Shown in pieces: positions 48,062 through 57,310 of a stretch of 64,000 nucleotides of DNA. Under the pieces are notes generated by a model that was given only the letters and a program-made list of their open reading frames with translations, was not told the DNA's origin and made no database searches. The translations under genes and the position numbers were made by a program. Every line of letters starts with the position of its first letter. The stretch's first letter is position 1. Source of the stretch: Gammaproteobacteria bacterium (GTDB taxonomy: Bacteria; Pseudomonadota; Gammaproteobacteria; Nitrosococcales; Methylophagaceae); NCBI GenBank assembly GCA_029248745.1, contig JAQWIT010000010.1, positions 62,001 through 126,000 on the forward strand. Reading direction: 5' to 3'.

Positions 48062-49858
48062 TCAGTCGTAAATATTAGCGATATCACTTCGATGATGCGT
48101 AATGATTTTTGTCCGTTTTAACTTCATTGTTGGTGTCATCATATCGTTATCGATTGACCATGGTTCGAGATAGACAGCAACTTGCCTAATTTTGGCATAA
48201 GCAGGAAAGCTAGACAGGGCTCGCCTCAGTTGTTTTGTAATATGGTTGTGTAATAGCTTGTCTTTTAAACTTGCCTGATCATTTTCATCAAGACCGAGTG
48301 TTTGAGCGAGTTCAGGCCATGTCTCAGCATTGAGTATGATGAGTGCTGAAAGAAAAGATTTTCCCTCTCCTATAACCAGCACTTGCTCAAACAAGGGGTT
48401 CATCAAGATGGCCGACTCGATATCAGCGGGCGGTACTTTTTCACCATTGCTCATAATGAGAATATCTTTGATACGACCCGTGATATAAACATGTCCTGTT
48501 TCGCTAATACGTGCTTGATCGCCAGTATGAAGCCAGCCTTGACAATCAATGGTCTGTGCTGTTGCCACTTCATTGTTCCAATAGCCGAGCATGACACCAC
48601 CGCCACTGGCAAGTAGCTCATCATTTTCACCAATTTTGACGTTAACACCGGGTATGACAGTACCAACGCTGTTTGGGAAATTATTTTCGGGTGTATTTAC
48701 ACTGATAACAGGACTGGTTTCGGTTAGGCCATAGCCTTGGATTAAACAGAAATCTAGGCTAATAAACAGTTTAGCAACGGTTTCAGGAAGCGCAGCGCCA
48801 CCGCTAAGAATAATACGCATATTACCGCCTAATCGTTGCTTCATTTTGGATGCGACTAATTTATCGTATAACGGCCAAAGTAAGAGTTTTGGATGCCAAG
48901 CTTGTCGTTTTTGCTGGTACTCAAAACGATATAATCCTGTTGAAACAGCTTGATGAAAGAGCTTTTGTGCAATCGGAGATTTCTCTTCCAATTGAGCATG
49001 CACGCGAGTGTAGATGCGCTCAAAAATGCGTGGGACAGCAATCAGTATGGAAGGTTTAATTGTCTGAAGATCGTCAGCAAGTTGTGGGATACCGCGTGCA
49101 TAGGCGACGGTCGAACCTGCCATCATAGGTAAATAATAACCACCTGTGCGTTCTAAAGTATGGGAAAGTGGTAAGAACGATAAAAATAAGTCACTCGGCA
49201 AGACGTCGATACATTTCAGTCCACCGTATGCGACAGAGAGCATATTTTGGTGGCTTAACATGACGCCTTTTGGACGGCCTGTTGTACCAGATGTATAAAT
49301 GATTGAAGCAAGTTCCTGCGGTTGCGCTGGCTGATTGGCTACTTCTAAATTATCGTCATCTGGTAACCAATCCCTTAAATAGCAAGTTGACCCGCCCAAA
49401 GCAGTGTCGTCTGAATTTCTGATTAAAACGCGTTTTAACTCGTGTTCTGGTGTCATTGAAGGTTTAAGCCGTTGCCATTGTTGACCATTTTGTAATAGCA
49501 GTACTTTTACATTGGCATCTTGTAGGATATAAGCGACATTGTCTGGTCGGTCATCAGGGTATAGAGGGACTAAAATTAATCCCAAGCCTAATGCGGCTTG
49601 ATCAAAGAAGACCCATTCAATGCAATTGCGTAGATTAATGGCGACTCTGTCACCGGGTTGTAACTCTTCCGTAGCTAATGCTGCTTGCCAACGGGCCACT
49701 TGCACCGCAACTTCATGCCAGGTGGTATCAAACCATTGTTTTGTTTCTGGATCATAGCTTCTATAAGCGCTATGGTTTGGACTACGTTGAAGTCGTTCTC
49801 TGAACAAGCCGTATAAGGTACCGGCTTGTTTGGCGGAAATCACATCTGTGGTGGTCAT
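48062..49858 (-). CDS. AMP-dependent long-chain acyl-CoA synthetase
   Basis: The 598-residue ANL-family enzyme has the P-loop-like IIYTSGTTGRPKGVMLSHQNM, LSFLPLSHTLERTGGYYLPMMAG, VPRIFERIYTRV, GGAALPETVAKLFISLD, the core motif QGYGLTETSPVISVN, GWLHTGDQARISETGHVYITGRIKDILIMSNGEKV and a C-terminal domain. It is of the FAA1/FadD15-like branch with the extra lid region, so long-chain fatty acids are the likely substrates. The neighbouring outer-membrane transporter fadL is broken, so its fatty acids may now be mostly internal, for example from membrane turnover. Confidence 0.9.
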   Translation of the reverse strand: MTTTDVISAKQAGTLYGLFRERLQRSPNHSAYRSYDPETKQWFDTTWHEVAVQVARWQAALATEELQPGDRVAINLRNCIEWVFFDQAALGLGLILVPLYPDDRPDNVAYILQDANVKVLLLQNGQQWQRLKPSMTPEHELKRVLIRNSDDTALGGSTCYLRDWLPDDDNLEVANQPAQPQELASIIYTSGTTGRPKGVMLSHQNMLSVAYGGLKCIDVLPSDLFLSFLPLSHTLERTGGYYLPMMAGSTVAYARGIPQLADDLQTIKPSILIAVPRIFERIYTRVHAQLEEKSPIAQKLFHQAVSTGLYRFEYQQKRQAWHPKLLLWPLYDKLVASKMKQRLGGNMRIILSGGAALPETVAKLFISLDFCLIQGYGLTETSPVISVNTPENNFPNSVGTVIPGVNVKIGENDELLASGGGVMLGYWNNEVATAQTIDCQGWLHTGDQARISETGHVYITGRIKDILIMSNGEKVPPADIESAILMNPLFEQVLVIGEGKSFLSALIILNAETWPELAQTLGLDENDQASLKDKLLHNHITKQLRRALSSFPAYAKIRQVAVYLEPWSIDNDMMTPTMKLKRTKIITHHRSDIANIYD

Positions 49859-49870
49859 CCTTATCGCCAG

Positions 49871-50808
49871 TTAGAACAAGTAGCGTACTTGAACACTCAA
49901 GATATCAACGCTGCCCTCATATTCTCCTGCCAAACGATGATTGAGGGCTAAATCGACATCACCAGAAATACGACCATCAACGAAATCAGCTAAAGTGGCG
50001 AGAGTTTCTGAATCAGTTGGGACTCGAAATTTTCCTTTACCGGTTAAGTGGTGTGAAATTTTTGAGCGATAGGCAAGGCCTAAACGTGTTGCTTCAGTTG
50101 CTTGGTAAGTCAATCCTAAATTATAGCCCCATCCCCAATCATCTGCAGTTAATTTAGCTTGTCCATCATTACCAGTAGTTACTGCTACACAACCACCTAA
50201 GCCACCCGCACCAGCATAAGCAGAGCCAAAGTCGACAGCTTGAGTTAATTCTAAGTCGATATATTGCACAGTAAAGCCCATTCCAATTGATAATTTTTCA
50301 TTGGGTTGAAATGCGAAGCTCGGATTAATATTGATTGTTTTAAATCGGAGCGAATAGCATGGTAACGGCCTTGCCATGTGTCTTTATATTCAGTGACTAA
50401 ACCGAAGGGGGCTGTAATACCGATACCAGCGACGAGTTTTTCATTAATTCTTTTAGCGTAAAATAAATTAGGCACAATAGCATCCTGACCTGGGTCACTA
50501 CCATCGTTACTAGGTTGAGGTGTTCCACCGAATGCTGTAGGTATCGAAGAGCCGCCATCGGTGAAGTCACTTTGTGGGAATATGTAGTGCAAGCCAAAGG
50601 CAAGCTTATCTTGAGAGAGATAACTTAAACGAGCAGGATTAAATAAGATTGTGCTGGTATCATCTGCAACGACAGCACTACCAGCAAATGCACGACCAAG
50701 ACCTGCGACGCTTTGTTCTTGAATCGCAAAGCCAGAAGCATAGCTAGAAGCACTGGCAAGTGTTGCTGTTAGTAGAAATGTAATTTTTGTTGTTTTTATT
50801 AGACTCAT
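49871..50808 (-). pseudogene. fadL: Broken outer-membrane fatty-acid transporter (FadL/OMPP1 family)
   Basis: From ATG 50808 the protein has a signal peptide and the FadL hatch start GFAIQEQSVAGLGRAFAGSAVVADDTSTI-FNPA. GIGITAPFGLVTEYKDTWQGRYHAIRSDLK follows, all typical. At about 50340 one A is missing from an A run. The next frame continues ININPSFAFQPNEKLSIGMGFTVQYID and GWGYNLGLTYQATEATRLGLAYRSKISH. The sequence then jumps from GRISGDVDLAL directly to HRLAGEYEGSVDILSVQVRYLF, the end of the barrel, so roughly 100 or more residues of strands are missing in frame. The pieces add up to about 312 residues against the usual 420-450. Frameshift plus internal deletion make it non-functional. Confidence 0.88.
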
Positions 50809-50881
50809 TCATGGCTACTCGCATTGTGATCAGTCTACAAAGTAACGTACCTAATCAATTGGTGCAAGTACTGAGTCTAAT

Positions 50882-51565
50882 CTATTGACGCTTATACAAT
50901 AAATCCCAAATACCGTGCCCTAATCTATGACCTCGTTGTTCAAACTTTGTAAGGGGACGATAGTCGGGGCGAGGAATATAATCTTGCTCAGCACAATTTT
51001 GGAAGTCACTGTTCTGTGATACGTCGGCTAACATTTGTTCAGCATAATGTTCCCAGTCTGTTGCCATATGAAGGTGGCCGCCCGATTTAATTTTCTTTGA
51101 AAGTAAAGCCACGAAATCGGGTTGAACAATCCGTCGTTTGTGGTGACGTTTTTTATGCCAAGGATCAGGGAAATAGATATGTAATCGTTCGAGGCTATTA
51201 TCAGCAATGCGATGTTCGAGTAATTCCAAGGCATCGGTGCATGCGACGCGTATATTGGTGAGTTGAAATTGCTCGATTAGATTAAGAAGTTGTCCGACAC
51301 CAGGACGATGGACTTCGATGCCAAGGAAATCATGTTCAGGCTGGTTTCTGGCCATTTCTGCTAATGAGGCACCATTGCCGAAGCCAATTTCTATCACCTT
51401 GGGAGCTTTTCTGTTGAAAAGTGTGTCTAATTCGAGAAGCGAATCAGCATTATTGATGGCATATTTCGACCAGAGTTGATCGATCGCGCGCTGCTGGCCT
51501 GGTGTGAGTCGGCCGCCGCGTCGTATGAAACTACGCACAGTGCGATGCTTTTTTTGTTGTGTCAT
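50882..51565 (-). CDS. trmB: tRNA (guanine-N7-)-methyltransferase
   Basis: The 227-residue protein has RTVRSFIRRGGRLTPGQQRAI, SAM motif VIEIGFGNGASLAEMA, DFLGIEVHRPGVGQLL, and the diagnostic IYFPDPWHKKRHHKRRIV. The end TKFEQRGHRLGHGIWDLLYKR matches TrmB. It makes m7G46 in tRNA. It is divergent from the permease gene with 90 bases between the starts. The gene is intact between a broken fadL and the permease. Confidence 0.97.
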   Translation of the reverse strand: MTQQKKHRTVRSFIRRGGRLTPGQQRAIDQLWSKYAINNADSLLELDTLFNRKAPKVIEIGFGNGASLAEMARNQPEHDFLGIEVHRPGVGQLLNLIEQFQLTNIRVACTDALELLEHRIADNSLERLHIYFPDPWHKKRHHKRRIVQPDFVALLSKKIKSGGHLHMATDWEHYAEQMLADVSQNSDFQNCAEQDYIPRPDYRPLTKFEQRGHRLGHGIWDLLYKRQ

Positions 51566-51655
51566 ACTTTTTATGAACTCTTAAATCTGAAATCAATGTT
51601 AATGTGTGGTCAACCACGTACAATAGATCATACATTATTATATCGAGCTGTTTTT

Positions 51656-52741
51656 ATGTCATCTTGTTGCCCACCGCCAGAACCAGCTGAACCTTCGGGT
51701 TGCTGTGGTACGGAAACCACTAAAAAGTCTCGACCAGATATTTTACTGTGGTCGACAATTGTTTTAGTGTCTATTGGTTACTTTGTCGACTTACTTTTAT
51801 CTAGTCAGTTAACCAGTTTATCTGTCGTAGCAGGGCAACTGTTCGCCGCTATTCGCGACATTATGGACAGCATGTGGATAGGCTTAGGTCTAGGCATGTT
51901 ATTTGTCGGTCTATTGGGTCGTGTTCCGAGGGAATTTGTCACATCACTGTTGGGTAAGGGCGATAGCTTTATTGGCATATTACGAGCGACATTTGCAGGT
52001 GTTTTACTCGATTTGTGTAGCCACGGTATTTTATTAGTCGCAATGCGTTTGTATCAACGCGGTGCAAGCCTTGGGCAAGTCATGGCTTTCTTAATTGCTA
52101 GCCCATGGAATTCATTGTCATTGACCGTTATTTTGATTGCTCTGATAGGCTGGCAGTTGACAATACTGTTTATTGCCGGTTCGATGGTGATAGGCATTGT
52201 CAGTGGCATGGTTTTTACTGTTTTGGTCAAGCAGGGAAAATTGCCCGAAAATCCAAATACGATTGAGCTTAATGAGTTTCATGCTTGGCCCGAGGCAAAA
52301 AAACAATTAAAAGCGGCTTCATTTGGTCTGGGGTGGTGGCAAACAATGTTATGGGAAGGCATTAAAGATTCAAGAATGATTGTACGCTGGTTGTTACTAG
52401 GTGTGCTGTTAGCCGCAGCAATCCGAACCTTTCTCCCTATAGAGGCTTTCCAAACTTATTTTGGCGCTACGATGATAGGGCTGGGTATGACAATTTTAGT
52501 CGCGACTGTTTTGGAAATCTGTTCTGAAGGTTCGACACCTATTGCTGCGGATTTAGTAACGCGTGCTAATGCACCAGGTAATGGTTTTGCTTTTTTAATG
52601 ACGGGTGTAGCTACAGACTATACTGAAATCATGTCCTTAAAAGAAACAACAGGCTCATGGAAAGTGGCTTTATTCTTACCTTTGATTACGGTTCCTCAAG
52701 TGGTGTTATTTGCATCGGTGATGAACTTGGCAAGTGGCTAG
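51656..52741 (+). CDS. Membrane permease of the ArsP/DUF318 type with a Cys-rich N terminus
   Basis: The 361-residue protein starts at ATG 51656; the longer in-frame extension runs through the trmB promoter and is rejected. The first 17 residues hold two cysteine pairs (C4-C5 and C16-C17) around a Pro/Glu spacer. About eight membrane helices follow, among them LLWSTIVLVSIGYFVDLLL, MWIGLGLGMLFVGLLG and RWLLLGVLLAAAIRTFL. Conserved polar segments lie in LLDLCSHGILLVAMRLYQRG, MAFLIASPWNSLSLT and LEICSEGSTPIAADLV-RA. The family includes organoarsenical exporters and uncharacterised permeases; the paired cysteines suggest a metal or metalloid ligand. No arsR or arsC is near. The substrate is unknown. 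Confidence 0.8.
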   Translation: MSSCCPPPEPAEPSGCCGTETTKKSRPDILLWSTIVLVSIGYFVDLLLSSQLTSLSVVAGQLFAAIRDIMDSMWIGLGLGMLFVGLLGRVPREFVTSLLGKGDSFIGILRATFAGVLLDLCSHGILLVAMRLYQRGASLGQVMAFLIASPWNSLSLTVILIALIGWQLTILFIAGSMVIGIVSGMVFTVLVKQGKLPENPNTIELNEFHAWPEAKKQLKAASFGLGWWQTMLWEGIKDSRMIVRWLLLGVLLAAAIRTFLPIEAFQTYFGATMIGLGMTILVATVLEICSEGSTPIAADLVTRANAPGNGFAFLMTGVATDYTEIMSLKETTGSWKVALFLPLITVPQVVLFASVMNLASG

Positions 52742-52979
52742 AGATAAATTACACCAAAATGGGACATTTATTTCCATGAAATGGCAGCCAAGTCGGTTCC
52801 AATACACTGATTTCTTTATAAAAGCCATGTGCAGGGGCACAGCACCGTGCGAAAAAGGCTTAGTCGCGCTATACTAACCGGCCGATTTATCAGAACGATA
52901 TTGCCTGTATCGTACTCAATTTCCTGAGTAAATGTTGGTGATAACGCCCTTAAAGTAAGAATAAGAGAGATACATAGAT

Positions 52980-54803
52980 ATGATTCATCCTGAATTGCAA
53001 GCAGTTACTAGCGATGTCATTGAACGCAGTAAAAAATCACGTGAAATCTATTTAACGCGTGTTAATGACGCTATGCTAGAAGGCAGACAACGTAGTGTGT
53101 TAGCTTGCGGTAACTTAGCTCATGGTTTTGCGGCTTGTACTGCAGACGATAAGGCTGATTTAACAGGCAATAAAAAAGATAATATTGCGATTGTATCGGC
53201 ATACAACGATATGCTGTCTGCTCATGAACCGTATCAGCATTTTCCAGAATTGATTAAACAAGCAGCCCGTGAAGCGGGTGGTGTTGCACAGTTTGCCGGT
53301 GGTGTGCCTGCTATGTGTGATGGTGTCACGCAAGGTCAGCCGGGCATGGAGCTGTCTTTATTTAGCCGTGATGTTATCGCTATGTCGACTGCCATTGCGT
53401 TAAGCCACAATATGTTTGATGGTGCGCTCTACTTAGGTGTCTGTGACAAAATCGTACCGGGCTTATTGATTGGTGCTTTAAGCTTTGGTCATCTACCTGC
53501 TGTGTTCGTACCAGCTGGTCCAATGCCGAGTGGTTTACCGAATAAAGAAAAAGTCAGGATCCGCCAACTTTATGCTGAAGGTAAAGTCGGTCGTGATGAA
53601 TTATTAAGAGCGGAATCTGAGTCTTATCATAGTTCGGGTACCTGTACTTTCTACGGTACTGCAAACAGTAACCAAATGATGGTTGAGATGATGGGGCTAC
53701 ATTTACCAGGTAGTTCATTCATTAATCCATACACACCATTACGTGATGAGTTAACCAAAGCTGCGACACGCCAAGTGCTTAAATTCACAGCACAAGGTGG
53801 TGACTTTAGACCAATAGGCCATATGATCGATGAAAAAGCGATTTTAAATGCCTTGGTTGGCTTGTTAGCCACTGGTGGTTCGACGAATCATACGATTCAC
53901 TTAATTGCAATCGCACGTGCGGCAGGTGTTGTCATTAACTGGGATGACTTTGACCGTTTATCTAAGATCGTACCTTCTATCACACGCGTTTATCCAAATG
54001 GTGAAGCTGATATCAATCACTTCCAAGCAGCGGGTGGTATGAGTGTATTGATAAAAGAGTTGAGTGAAAACGGTTTGATGCATCAAGACGTTCTTGCCGT
54101 GGGTGACGAGCGTGGCATGGCATCTTATACAGAAGAGCCGAAGATGGTAGATGATAAGCTAGTTTGGGAAGTTGGCCCTGAAAAAACCTTAGATCCTGGA
54201 GTGATTAGTTCGGTTAAAGCGCCATTTGCAAGCGGTGGTGGCTTGCATGTCATGAAAGGTAATTTGGGTCGTGGTATGAGTAAAATCTCAGCCGTTGATC
54301 CTAAGCATCGTGTAGTACAAGCACCGGCCATGGTCTTTGATTATCAAGATGATGTCGTTGCTGCCTTCAAACGCGGTGATCTGAATAAAGATGTCATCGT
54401 TGTCTTATGTTTCCAAGGCCCTAAATCAAACGGTATGCCTGAGCTGCATAAATTGACGCCACCTTTGGGTGTGCTGCAAGACAAAGGCTATAAAGTCGCC
54501 CTAGTAACAGATGGCCGTATGTCGGGTGCATCGGGTAAAGTTCCATCTGCTATTCATATGTGTCCAGAATGTGCTGATGATGGTCCGCTTACAAAAGTAC
54601 GTGACGGCGATATCATAAGCCTTAACACAGAAACCGGTGAGCTTAATGTGCTTGTTGATGATAAAGAGCTAGAAAAACGCGTTAGCTGTATGTTGGCGAA
54701 TACTGAGCATCATTACGGTATGGGACGTGAATTATTTGATAGCTTCCGCCGTGGTGTTTCCTCAGCTGAAACTGGTGCGATTAACTTATTTAACGTTGAA
54801 TAG
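52980..54803 (+). CDS. edd: 6-phosphogluconate dehydratase
   Basis: The 607-residue IlvD/Edd enzyme has [38 protein letters not shown] with a cluster cysteine, [15 protein letters not shown] with another, [49 protein letters not shown] with the third, [18 protein letters not shown] and [22 protein letters not shown]. It dehydrates 6-phosphogluconate to KDPG. eda follows after 50 bases with no terminator. In Methylophaga-type methylotrophs edd-eda is the cleavage branch of the ribulose monophosphate cycle; in other bacteria it is the Entner-Doudoroff path. Which applies depends on hps/phi genes not in this window. Confidence 0.97.
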   Translation: MIHPELQAVTSDVIERSKKSREIYLTRVNDAMLEGRQRSVLACGNLAHGFAACTADDKADLTGNKKDNIAIVSAYNDMLSAHEPYQHFPELIKQAAREAGGVAQFAGGVPAMCDGVTQGQPGMELSLFSRDVIAMSTAIALSHNMFDGALYLGVCDKIVPGLLIGALSFGHLPAVFVPAGPMPSGLPNKEKVRIRQLYAEGKVGRDELLRAESESYHSSGTCTFYGTANSNQMMVEMMGLHLPGSSFINPYTPLRDELTKAATRQVLKFTAQGGDFRPIGHMIDEKAILNALVGLLATGGSTNHTIHLIAIARAAGVVINWDDFDRLSKIVPSITRVYPNGEADINHFQAAGGMSVLIKELSENGLMHQDVLAVGDERGMASYTEEPKMVDDKLVWEVGPEKTLDPGVISSVKAPFASGGGLHVMKGNLGRGMSKISAVDPKHRVVQAPAMVFDYQDDVVAAFKRGDLNKDVIVVLCFQGPKSNGMPELHKLTPPLGVLQDKGYKVALVTDGRMSGASGKVPSAIHMCPECADDGPLTKVRDGDIISLNTETGELNVLVDDKELEKRVSCMLANTEHHYGMGRELFDSFRRGVSSAETGAINLFNVE

Positions 54804-54853
54804 AAAAGTGTTATCAAACACATTATTTTTAATATTTTGGAATTGAAAAACGA

Positions 54854-55486
54854 ATGAGTAAAACAGCTAAAGAAATCATGGCTATTTCGCCACTCATGCC
54901 AGTAATGGTCATTAACAATGCTGATAACGCCGTGCCTCTAGCGAAAGCATTGGTAGCTGGTGGTTTAAAAGTTTTAGAAATCACATTACGTACAGATGCG
55001 GCATTAGAATCTATTCGTCGCATCGTTGCAGAGGTACCAGAAGCAACTGTCGGTGCAGGTACTATCATCAATGAAGAAACATTAAATGCTGCAATTGATG
55101 CAGGCGCAGAGTTTATTATCAGCCCAGGTACCACTTCTTCATTAGCTGATGCTGCTTTAAAAACAGGTGTGCCATTTATCCCAGGTGTTGCGTCGCCGAG
55201 CGAAGCATTGGCTTTGTTTGAGAAAGGTATTACTGAAATGAAGTTCTTTCCTGCAGAAGCAGCGGGTGGTATCCCGATGTTGAAATCAATTGGTGCACCG
55301 ATTCCGCAAATTACATTCTGCCCAACAGGCGGTGTAAATCAGAAGAATGTTGCTGATTACTACAAACAGCCCAATGTGGGAGTTGTTGGTGGTTCTTGGA
55401 TGTGTACAGCGAATCTGGTTGATGCTGAAAACTGGGATGAAATTACCCGTTTATCTAAGGAAGCAATTGAGTTGGCAACAGCTTAG
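54854..55486 (+). CDS. eda: 2-keto-3-deoxy-6-phosphogluconate (KDPG) aldolase
   Basis: The 210-residue class I aldolase has LMPVMVINNADNAVPLAKALVAGGLKVLEITLRTDAAL with the catalytic Glu, VGAGTIINEETLNAAIDAGAEFIISPG, and the Schiff-base lysine in GITEMKFFPAEAAGG. TFCPTGGVNQKNVADY and VGGSWMCTANLV close the phosphate pocket. It splits KDPG to pyruvate and glyceraldehyde 3-phosphate. It is the second gene of the edd-eda operon and is followed by a strong terminator. Confidence 0.97.
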   Translation: MSKTAKEIMAISPLMPVMVINNADNAVPLAKALVAGGLKVLEITLRTDAALESIRRIVAEVPEATVGAGTIINEETLNAAIDAGAEFIISPGTTSSLADAALKTGVPFIPGVASPSEALALFEKGITEMKFFPAEAAGGIPMLKSIGAPIPQITFCPTGGVNQKNVADYYKQPNVGVVGGSWMCTANLVDAENWDEITRLSKEAIELATA

Positions 55487-55504
55487 AAAAAAAACACTGA
55501 AATT

Positions 55505-55540
55505 AAAAAAGGGCAGATGGTTTTCCATCAGCCCTTTTTT
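55505..55540. terminator. Bidirectional terminator between eda and the DUF2063 gene
   Basis: GGGC-GATGG pairs with CCATC-GCCC (one A-A mismatch) over a TTTT loop, with six As before and six Ts after. It suits both converging operons. Confidence 0.9.
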
Positions 55541-55554
55541 ATGGGCGTTGGGTT

Positions 55555-56364
55555 TTATACAGAGATTAAGATACTACGCTGAATCCAATCATGAATTAGC
55601 ACTTTAGCACCATCATAAACCACTTCTGGGTTCGGGTGCTGTAGTTCTTGTGCAATTTGCTCTGCTGCTTGTTGCCCTGTTTGACCTTCATTGAGTAGGT
55701 CAATCAATCTTGCACTAACGGGATTTAATTCTAAGAATAAAACATCATCATTAGGATCGCGATAGACAAGTAAGAAAACGGGATTTTCACTGGCTTGTTC
55801 AGGCTGAAAATCAGTGGAAATTTGGTGCACAGGAAAGGTGTAAGACAAGGGCCAGGCTAAAGTTGATGTGTTTAAACCTATAGCGAGATAATCTTGTTCA
55901 GGATCAAAGGAAATAGTTTTAGGCTCAGCTTCGGAAATACTCAGTGCTAACTCTACCCATTCATAATGACAAAGTGCCTGAATAAAAACAGGGTCATTTC
56001 TCAAATTCCGTTCATTATCGAGATAATATAAAAACTCGTGAGCAATCTCATTAAATAGAGGAGATTTCGATTTATGCTTGATCATGAAATCTCTGACCAT
56101 CGCGTGCCAGCTTTCTTCGGGAACCAATGATTTCAGCACAGGGAAGCAGGAGGAAATAAAGCCTTCTATATTGTTGTAGAACAGATCTCGGTAGACGTTT
56201 AGACGACGTTGTTCAATGCCCGCTGGTTTGTCATTATTCTCAGGATCACGGAGATATCCCGTGAACTGGTATTGCACATCTTTGAATGTGTTTGCTTTAG
56301 GCTGAGTGTGCAAGACGATCTTGTCCTTGAGCTGTTTGGTAGTGACGAATTTTTTCGACTTCAC
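55555..56364 (-). CDS. DUF2063 (BufC/HvfC-type) partner protein of an MNIO enzyme
   Basis: The 269-residue protein has the DUF2063 N-terminal pattern: FTGYLRDP, GIEQRRLNVYRDLFYNNIEGFISSCFPVLKSLVPEESWHAMVRDF and SPLFNEIAHEFLYYL-NER. A C-terminal part resembles a winged-helix or peptide-recognition module (LIDLLNEGQTGQQAAEQIAQEL). Members bind the leader or core of small precursor peptides and present them to the DUF692 enzyme. The gene overlaps the DUF692 gene by 68 bases, an unusually long overlap that strengthens their coupling. The first 30 residues (Lys-rich) could be an over-extended start; an internal start would reduce the overlap. No signal peptide is seen. Confidence 0.87.
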   Translation of the reverse strand: MKSKKFVTTKQLKDKIVLHTQPKANTFKDVQYQFTGYLRDPENNDKPAGIEQRRLNVYRDLFYNNIEGFISSCFPVLKSLVPEESWHAMVRDFMIKHKSKSPLFNEIAHEFLYYLDNERNLRNDPVFIQALCHYEWVELALSISEAEPKTISFDPEQDYLAIGLNTSTLAWPLSYTFPVHQISTDFQPEQASENPVFLLVYRDPNDDVLFLELNPVSARLIDLLNEGQTGQQAAEQIAQELQHPNPEVVYDGAKVLIHDWIQRSILISV

Positions 56365-57148
56365 TGTTTAGAATGGCTAATGATGGAATATTAAAATCAC
56401 GCTCTAATAAAGTCGGTAGTACACCATGATGTTGGTAGGTCTTTTCTAGCAATGACCAGACAGGCTCAATAACATCACTACCATGGGTATCAACTTTTAA
56501 ATCTTCAGCTTCATTGTAATGCCCTGCAATGTGGAGATATTCGATGCGTTCAGATGGCATCGCTTTCATATAGGCTTCAGGATCGTAGTTATGATTGATG
56601 CTGTTAACATATATATTGTTAACATCTAGTAATAAGCCACAATCTGCTTCATTCAAGACGGTATTTAAAAAATCGACTTCGGCCATTTCTTGGCCTGGTG
56701 CAGCATAGTAAGAGACATTTTCGATAATCAGCGGGCGTTCTATGATTTCCTGTACGCGTTTAATGCGTTTAGCGACGTGGCTAACCGCATCAGAGGTAAA
56801 CGGGACAGGCATTAGGTCATAGAGATGGCCATCATCGCTACAATAGCTTAAGTGTTCACTGTAGGCTCTGATATTGTGTTTATCTAAGAATTTTTTAACG
56901 CGAACGAGGAAATGTTCATCGAGTGGAGCAGGGCTACCAATCGATAATGACAAACCATGGCACATCATGGGGTAGCGTTCAGTGAAGTGGGCGAATTTCT
57001 TACCTAGGTTGCCACCGATTTCCATCCAGTTTTCTGGCGCGACTTCGAGGAAGTCAAAAGGCTGGTCATCTCGTTGTGCCAACTCGTCCATAAAATCACG
57101 ACGAAGGCCGAGCCCAGCACCAGATACAGGGTAAGATTTTGTATTCAT
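56297..57148 (-). CDS. DUF692 multinuclear non-heme iron oxidative enzyme (MNIO, BufB-like)
   Basis: The 283-residue TIM barrel has the family's start GAGLGLRRDFMDEL, FDFLEVAPENWMEIGG, CHGLSLSIGSP with H64, YSEHLSYCSDDGHLYDLMPVP, LIIENVSYYAAPG, the iron ligands in CGLLLDVNNIYVNSINH and the later YLHIAGHYNE and DTHGSDVIEPVW. MNIOs use two or three irons to rewrite cysteine or other residues in ribosomal peptides (methanobactin, bufferin, TglH types). The partner DUF2063 follows downstream. A precursor of the bufA type (short ORF with signal peptide and Cys-rich core) is expected just upstream but is not present in the 162 bases before the gene; a rhodanese lies there instead. Confidence 0.92.
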   Translation of the reverse strand: MNTKSYPVSGAGLGLRRDFMDELAQRDDQPFDFLEVAPENWMEIGGNLGKKFAHFTERYPMMCHGLSLSIGSPAPLDEHFLVRVKKFLDKHNIRAYSEHLSYCSDDGHLYDLMPVPFTSDAVSHVAKRIKRVQEIIERPLIIENVSYYAAPGQEMAEVDFLNTVLNEADCGLLLDVNNIYVNSINHNYDPEAYMKAMPSERIEYLHIAGHYNEAEDLKVDTHGSDVIEPVWSLLEKTYQHHGVLPTLLERDFNIPSLAILNSEVEKIRHYQTAQGQDRLAHSA

Positions 57149-57310
57149 CGCTTATTTCCCGTTATGTCTTGTTTTCATTATGACAAGTTGTCAGGAGGAA
57201 TGTTACAAAGATTGGCAGAGTTGGTCTACCTTGGCAGTCAATGCCGGGTTTTTTTTAGCAAAGAAAACGTGTTATGGGGGACACAGCACGCTTTTTACCA
57301 GTTATGTACT

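Noticed and set aside
51476-51655. Sixty-residue N-terminal extension of the ArsP-like permease
   Set aside because: It runs antisense through the trmB start region and its promoter and has no family resemblance; ATG 51656 gives the expected start.
57149-57310. Hidden bufA-like precursor upstream of the DUF692 gene
   Set aside because: Only an 8-codon frame is visible on the coding strand, and nothing with a signal peptide or repeated cysteines on either strand; the plus-strand 101-codon frame overlaps two real genes and looks random.
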